Assembly: GCA_024276575.1 (NCBI GenBank)
Contig: JAJRWY010000045.1
Coordinates: forward strand, 1-42,853
DNA length: 42,853 nt
Origin: Candidatus Binatota bacterium
GTDB lineage: Bacteria; Desulfobacterota; Binatia; UBA1149; CAITLU01
Direction: 5' to 3'
The position numbers and the translations under genes are program-made. This document shows positions 38,763-42,853 of this stretch, one piece after another; positions within the stretch are counted from its first letter, which is position 1, and each line of letters starts with the position of its first letter. The notes under the pieces were generated by a model. It saw only the letters and a list, made by a program, of their open reading frames with translations. It did no database searches and had not been told where the DNA came from.

Positions 38763-41700
38763 ATGAACAACCCTACTCTAACGTCCCGCCCTCGTATCGC
38801 CGTGGTCGGTGTCAGTGCCCTATTCCCCGGTTCGCTTGATGCCACCGGGTTCTGGAAAGACATCCTCGCCGGGCGCGACCTGATGAGCGACGTGCCACCG
38901 TCGCACTGGCTGCTCGAAGACTACTATGATCCCGACCCCTCGGCCGTGGACAAGACCTACGCTCGACGCGGGGCTTTCCTGCAAGATATCGATTTCGATG
39001 CAATGGCCTGGGGAATACCGCCCAGCATCGTGCCCGAGACCGATACCTCGCAGTTGCTCGCGTTGATCGTCGCCCAGCAAGTGCTCGAAGACGCCTCACA
39101 CGCTGCGGTAGAAGAACTCGACCGTTCACGCATCTCGGTGATTCTCGGCGTAACCTCCGGGCAAGAACTTCTCGGTGACATGGTCAGCCGTCTGCAACGC
39201 CCGGTGTGGTTGAAGTCCCTGCGCGAAAGCGGCATTCCGGAAAACGAAGCCATCGCGATCTGCGACCGGATTGCAGCCCACTACGTCCCCTGGAATGAAA
39301 GTAACTTCCCGGGACTACTCGGCAACGTGGTGGCGGGACGCATCGCCAACCGCCTTGATCTTGGAGGCACCAACTGCGTAACCGACGCTGCCTGTGCTTC
39401 GACCTTTTCAGCACTGACAATGGCGGTTCAGGAGTTGCAACTCGGCGACTCCGACATGGTCATCAGCGGCGGTGTCGATACCATGAACGACATCTTCATG
39501 TTCATGTGTTTCAGCAAGACTCCGGCACTGTCACCCAGCGGCGACTGCCGCCCCTTCTCGGACAAGGCCGACGGCACCATGCTCGGCGAGGGCCTGGGCA
39601 TGGTCGCGCTCAAGCGTCTCGATGACGCCGAACGCGACGGCAACCGTATCTACGCGGTCATCAACGGTATCGGTTCCTCGTCGGACGGAAGGTCCAAGAG
39701 CGTTTACGCACCTCGCAGCGAAGGCCAGGCCGAAGCGCTTCGCCGCGCCTATGAGAAGGCAGGTTACGGTCTCGATACCGTCGAGTTGATCGAGGCGCAC
39801 GGCACCGGCACGGTGGCCGGCGACGCCGCTGAGTTCCACGGTCTGACCGCTGCTTTCGAAGAATCCGGGCGCCGCGACCGGCAGTGGTGTGCACTGGGCT
39901 CGGTCAAGTCGCAGATCGGCCACACCAAAGCCGCCGCCGGTGCGGCCGGACTGTTCAAAGCGGTGATGGCCTTGCACCACAAAGTGCTGCCGCCGACCAT
40001 CAAGGTAGACCGTCCCAACCCCGGCCTGAAACTCGAGGAGTCCCCCTTTCACATATGTACACGGTCGCGGCCCTGGGTGCGCTCCGGTGAGCATCCGCGG
40101 CGCGCCTCGGTCAGTTCCTTCGGTTTCGGCGGCTCCAATTTCCACGTTGCTCTATCCGAATACCAAGGCGGGCAAGGAGGCGGCGAGCGGGCGCCACGCT
40201 TGCCGGGTTTTGATAGCCATCTGATCTTGCTCGGCGCCCCCGGCAGCGAGCAATTGCTTTCCCACGCGCGTGATCTGGCCGCGAAATGCGCTAGCGCACG
40301 CAGAGGCTTCGCAGCCTACTGCGCACGTAACAGCCAAGAACGCTTCCAGGTGGCATTGGCCTCGGGCCAAGCGCAGGCGAGGCTGGCGGTGTTGGCCGGC
40401 GACGAGGCCGGACTGTCAGCCAAGCTGCTCGAGGTGGCCGCCGCAATCGAAGCGGAACCCGGCAAAGACTTTGCGCTACCCTCGGGCCTCTATTACGGCA
40501 ACGGCGAGGCTGCCCGCAGTGAGCAGGTCGCCTTCATCTTCCCGGGACAAGGCAGCCAGTATCCCTACATGGGCGCCGATCTGGCGATGCACTTCAGCGC
40601 GGCCTCGGCCGTTTGGGACCTCTGCGCCGAAGCCGAACGCGATCGCAAGCCCGCCACGGCCGCAGTGGTTTTCCCGCCCACTGCTTTCGAGCAGGGCGAA
40701 GCCGATGCCCAGGCGGCACGGCTATCCGCCACCGACTACGCTCAGCCGGCGATCGGCGCGGTAAGCCTTTCGATGCTTGCCCTACTCGAGCGCTTGGGAC
40801 TGCGGCCCGCATACACGGGCGGCCACAGCTACGGCGAACTCGGCGCCATGCATGCCGCCGCGGTATTCGATCGTGGGCAGTTTCTGCGGATCTCCCGGCG
40901 CCGCGGGGAGCTGATGGCCGCGGCCGCGACACGTGACGGCGCCGAGGGCGGCGGCGCGATGGTCGCGGTTGCAGCAACCATCGACAGTATCGACGAGCGG
41001 CTATCAGCTTGGGGCGTGAACTTGGTGGTCGCCAACCACAACGGCCCGCGGCAGTTGGTATTGTCGGGGGCGGCCGACGAAATCGAGAAGGCGGAAACGG
41101 CGATGGCGGCCGAGGGTATTAACTACCGCCGCTTGCCGGTCGCAACGGCTTTTCACTCTCCGTTCGTGGCCGGCGCCGGGCAGGCCTTCACGGAGTTCCT
41201 CAGCAGTATCGAGTTGCAAGCTCCGCGCTGCAGGGTTTACTCCAACGTTTCAGGCGCTGCCCACGGTTCGGACACACAGGCTCTACGCCGCGCTCTTGCC
41301 GATCAGTTGAGTAGCCGCGTGCGTTTCGTCGAGATGATCGAGTCGATGTACGAGGACGGAGCCCGTACTTTCATCGAGGTCGGACCGGCCTCGGTATGCA
41401 CCGGCTTGGTCGCCGGCATCCTCGGCTCACGCCCACACTTGGCGCTGAGTTTGGACCGTAAGGGTAAGAATGGCATCGACAGTCTTCTAAGAGCCTTGGC
41501 CTCGCTGTCGGTAGCGGGCTTGGCATTGGATTTCGAGACACTCTGGTCCGAGTACGCCTCGGTCTCGAACCCAGAGGATCGGCCGCAGCCTAAGTTCACG
41601 ATCGCGATCAACGGCTCCAACTACGGCAAACCTTATCCGCCCTCCGGGGGAGCTTCCGAATTGCCACCACCGAATCCGGCAAGGGCACAAGCGCCGGCGG

Positions 41701-42853
41701 CTACAGCTTCCGTTGCAAGTCCGGCGCCGGCTACGGCTTCTGTCGCCGGACCGCTAGCAGCTACGACTTCCACCGCAGGACCGCCGTCAGCTACGCCCTC
41801 CGTTGCAAAATCTCCGCCCGCGACAGCCTCCGTGGCAAGCCAGCGGGCGGCTACAGCTTCCGTTGCAAGTCCGGCAAACGTCTCGGGTTCCGCTGCAAGC
41901 CCACCGACCGCTGTCGCGCAGGCTGCCGGCAATGGCCTCGGCCTCGGCTCTGTCGAGCAACTCATGGCGGCTAGGCAGCCAAGTCCGGCGGCGGTCCCAG
42001 CGTTGCAGGCAAGCGCAGAACCCGCGCCGCCTGCAGATGCCGCATGGGCAGTTGCTTATCAGGAGGCCCAGCGACAGAGCGCCGAGACCCACGCCGTGTA
42101 TCTAAAGACCATGGCCGAAACGCATGCTCTATTCCTCGATTCTATTGAGCGGGGCCTTCCCCAGGCACTAGCCCCCGCCCCTACGCAGACAGTCGCCACA
42201 GCCCCTGCAATACCGGCTGGGGTTCAACCGCCACCGCCTTCGATGCCGGTAGCGCCCGCGGCACTGTCGCCGCACTCGCTAGTTTCACCGCCCGCGGCTT
42301 CCTCTGTGCCGGCGTCTTCCTCGACGCTCGCGCTTTCGTCACAGGCCGGCTTTGCGCCGGCACCGCATGTGCCGAGTGCCGCCGATACTTACCAGCACGA
42401 CAATGCACGGGCGATGGATATCCCACACCGTGACACTGCGGCTGCGATTGGCGTTACGGCAATGGAGGCGGCGCCTTCATCCGCCGCGACCGATTCCTCC
42501 GCTACACTTGAAACCACGACAGCTCCACAGGCCGGCATCGATCTCGCGGCGCTGATGATGCAGGTGGTTGCCGACAAGACCGGCTACCCCACCGAAATGC
42601 TGAGCTTGGAGATGGAATTGGAGGCGGACCTCGGCATCGATTCGATCAAGCGAGTGGAGATTCTCTCGACCATGACTGATCGCGCGCCGGGCTTGCCCGA
42701 AGTCGACACCGCCGTGATGGCCAAGCTGGTGACGCTCGGGCAGGTCGTCGGCTACATGAACGAGCAGTTGGCCGCCGCCGGCCCCCTAGCGACGGCACCA
42801 TCTCATGAGAATGCAACGGCTGAAGCAGCCGCCACGGCAGTGCCGGCCGCCAA
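38763..42853 (+). CDS. pfaA: PUFA synthase PfaA (KS-AT-ACP), 3' end outside window
   Basis: ATG 38763 follows a GAGGAAA ribosome site; 1363 codons are visible. The ketosynthase (about 1-460) has Cys in CVTDAACASTFSAL and His in EAHGTGT and GHTKAAAG. The acyltransferase (about 590-890) has FIFPGQGSQY and GHSYGELGA with the active-site Ser, and TAFHSPF. A long Ala/Pro/Ser linker with seven 10-residue repeats follows. The first acyl carrier domain has the phosphopantetheine Ser in LEADLGIDSIKRVEIL near residue 1290. Further ACPs and a ketoreductase are expected beyond the window. The enzyme starts and extends EPA/DHA-type chains from malonyl-CoA. It is probably co-transcribed with pfaD. Confidence 0.96.
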   Translation, partial: MNNPTLTSRPRIAVVGVSALFPGSLDATGFWKDILAGRDLMSDVPPSHWLLEDYYDPDPSAVDKTYARRGAFLQDIDFDAMAWGIPPSIVPETDTSQLLALIVAQQVLEDASHAAVEELDRSRISVILGVTSGQELLGDMVSRLQRPVWLKSLRESGIPENEAIAICDRIAAHYVPWNESNFPGLLGNVVAGRIANRLDLGGTNCVTDAACASTFSALTMAVQELQLGDSDMVISGGVDTMNDIFMFMCFSKTPALSPSGDCRPFSDKADGTMLGEGLGMVALKRLDDAERDGNRIYAVINGIGSSSDGRSKSVYAPRSEGQAEALRRAYEKAGYGLDTVELIEAHGTGTVAGDAAEFHGLTAAFEESGRRDRQWCALGSVKSQIGHTKAAAGAAGLFKAVMALHHKVLPPTIKVDRPNPGLKLEESPFHICTRSRPWVRSGEHPRRASVSSFGFGGSNFHVALSEYQGGQGGGERAPRLPGFDSHLILLGAPGSEQLLSHARDLAAKCASARRGFAAYCARNSQERFQVALASGQAQARLAVLAGDEAGLSAKLLEVAAAIEAEPGKDFALPSGLYYGNGEAARSEQVAFIFPGQGSQYPYMGADLAMHFSAASAVWDLCAEAERDRKPATAAVVFPPTAFEQGEADAQAARLSATDYAQPAIGAVSLSMLALLERLGLRPAYTGGHSYGELGAMHAAAVFDRGQFLRISRRRGELMAAAATRDGAEGGGAMVAVAATIDSIDERLSAWGVNLVVANHNGPRQLVLSGAADEIEKAETAMAAEGINYRRLPVATAFHSPFVAGAGQAFTEFLSSIELQAPRCRVYSNVSGAAHGSDTQALRRALADQLSSRVRFVEMIESMYEDGARTFIEVGPASVCTGLVAGILGSRPHLALSLDRKGKNGIDSLLRALASLSVAGLALDFETLWSEYASVSNPEDRPQPKFTIAINGSNYGKPYPPSGGASELPPPNPARAQAPAATASVASPAPATASVAGPLAATTSTAGPPSATPSVAKSPPATASVASQRAATASVASPANVSGSAASPPTAVAQAAGNGLGLGSVEQLMAARQPSPAAVPALQASAEPAPPADAAWAVAYQEAQRQSAETHAVYLKTMAETHALFLDSIERGLPQALAPAPTQTVATAPAIPAGVQPPPPSMPVAPAALSPHSLVSPPAASSVPASSSTLALSSQAGFAPAPHVPSAADTYQHDNARAMDIPHRDTAAAIGVTAMEAAPSSAATDSSATLETTTAPQAGIDLAALMMQVVADKTGYPTEMLSLEMELEADLGIDSIKRVEILSTMTDRAPGLPEVDTAVMAKLVTLGQVVGYMNEQLAAAGPLATAPSHENATAEAAATAVPAA
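41700..41909 (+). repeat. 30-bp tandem repeat in the pfaA AT-ACP linker
   Basis: Seven in-frame 30-bp units encode ten-residue repeats of the type ATASVASPAP. The last unit is degenerate (VSGSAASPPT). First and sixth units are nearly identical at DNA level, which suggests recent unit exchange or duplication. The segment forms an extended linker between the acyltransferase and the ACP array. Confidence 0.85.

Noticed and set aside
41700-41909. Frameshift or pseudogene in pfaA because of the unusual linker
   Set aside because: The frame stays open from 38763 to the window end, and downstream ACP motifs are intact.

Overview
The window is a GC-rich bacterial chromosome segment, densely coding on both strands. 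The gene content points to a deltaproteobacterial-type lineage (Myxococcota, Desulfobacterota, Binatota or relatives). The hints are a secreted DUF1554 protein with a poly-threonine linker, a polyunsaturated fatty acid (PUFA) synthase locus that starts with the enoyl reductase as in myxobacteria, a sigma-54 activator, and a multihaem cytochrome/Rieske/cytochrome b operon. The assignment is an inference from gene content. No rRNA, tRNA, CRISPR array, insertion sequence or phage gene was seen.

Layout. (1) 1-4.8 kb: the tail of an ApbE-like flavin transferase, a small membrane protein with an apparent premature stop, a DUF1554 secreted protein, a corrinoid protein plus UroD-type methyltransferase pair, and a secreted hypothetical protein. 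(2) 4.8-16.7 kb: a tightly packed plus-strand surface-polysaccharide locus with an ABC exporter, a Cys-rich exported protein, four glycosyltransferases, a sugar/aminoglycoside-kinase-like protein, an outer-membrane barrel, and a lipoprotein sulfatase-fold enzyme carrying a DUF5666-like insertion. (3) 16.9-21.9 kb: acyl-CoA dehydrogenase, enoyl-CoA hydratase, a probable 32-residue membrane peptide, and an AsnB-type amidotransferase. (4) 21.9-29.2 kb, minus strand: a respiratory operon, in transcription order mono-haem cytochrome c, porin, mono-haem cytochrome c, NAD(P)H/FAD/Fe-S oxidoreductase, Rieske protein, cytochrome b, hexahaem cytochrome c. (5) 29.2-35.0 kb, minus strand: the likely control locus of that operon. 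It encodes a membrane-anchored RelA/SpoT-domain protein, a multi-TM histidine kinase with a RegB-like GGxxNP motif and a His-rich repeat loop, and an NtrC-family sigma-54 activator. A near-consensus -24/-12 promoter and two inverted-repeat candidate enhancer sites lie between this locus and the respiratory operon. (6) 35.5-42.85 kb: a six-TM protein, a FabR-like TetR regulator, and the start of a PUFA synthase locus (pfaD, then pfaA cut by the window end). Matching 18-bp palindromic operators lie in front of both the regulator and pfaD.

The most interesting reading is that regions 4 and 5 form one unit. A quinone/redox-sensing kinase and a receptor-like (p)ppGpp synthetase are co-transcribed with a sigma-54 activator that switches on an alternative bc-type electron transfer chain, so envelope redox state could reach both transcription and the stringent response. 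Region 6 looks like a FabR-type lipid sensor recruited to control PUFA synthesis. Several enzymes here carry low-complexity or tandem-repeat in-frame insertions (PfaA, PfaD, the kinase, two glycosyltransferases), a recurrent oddity of this genome.
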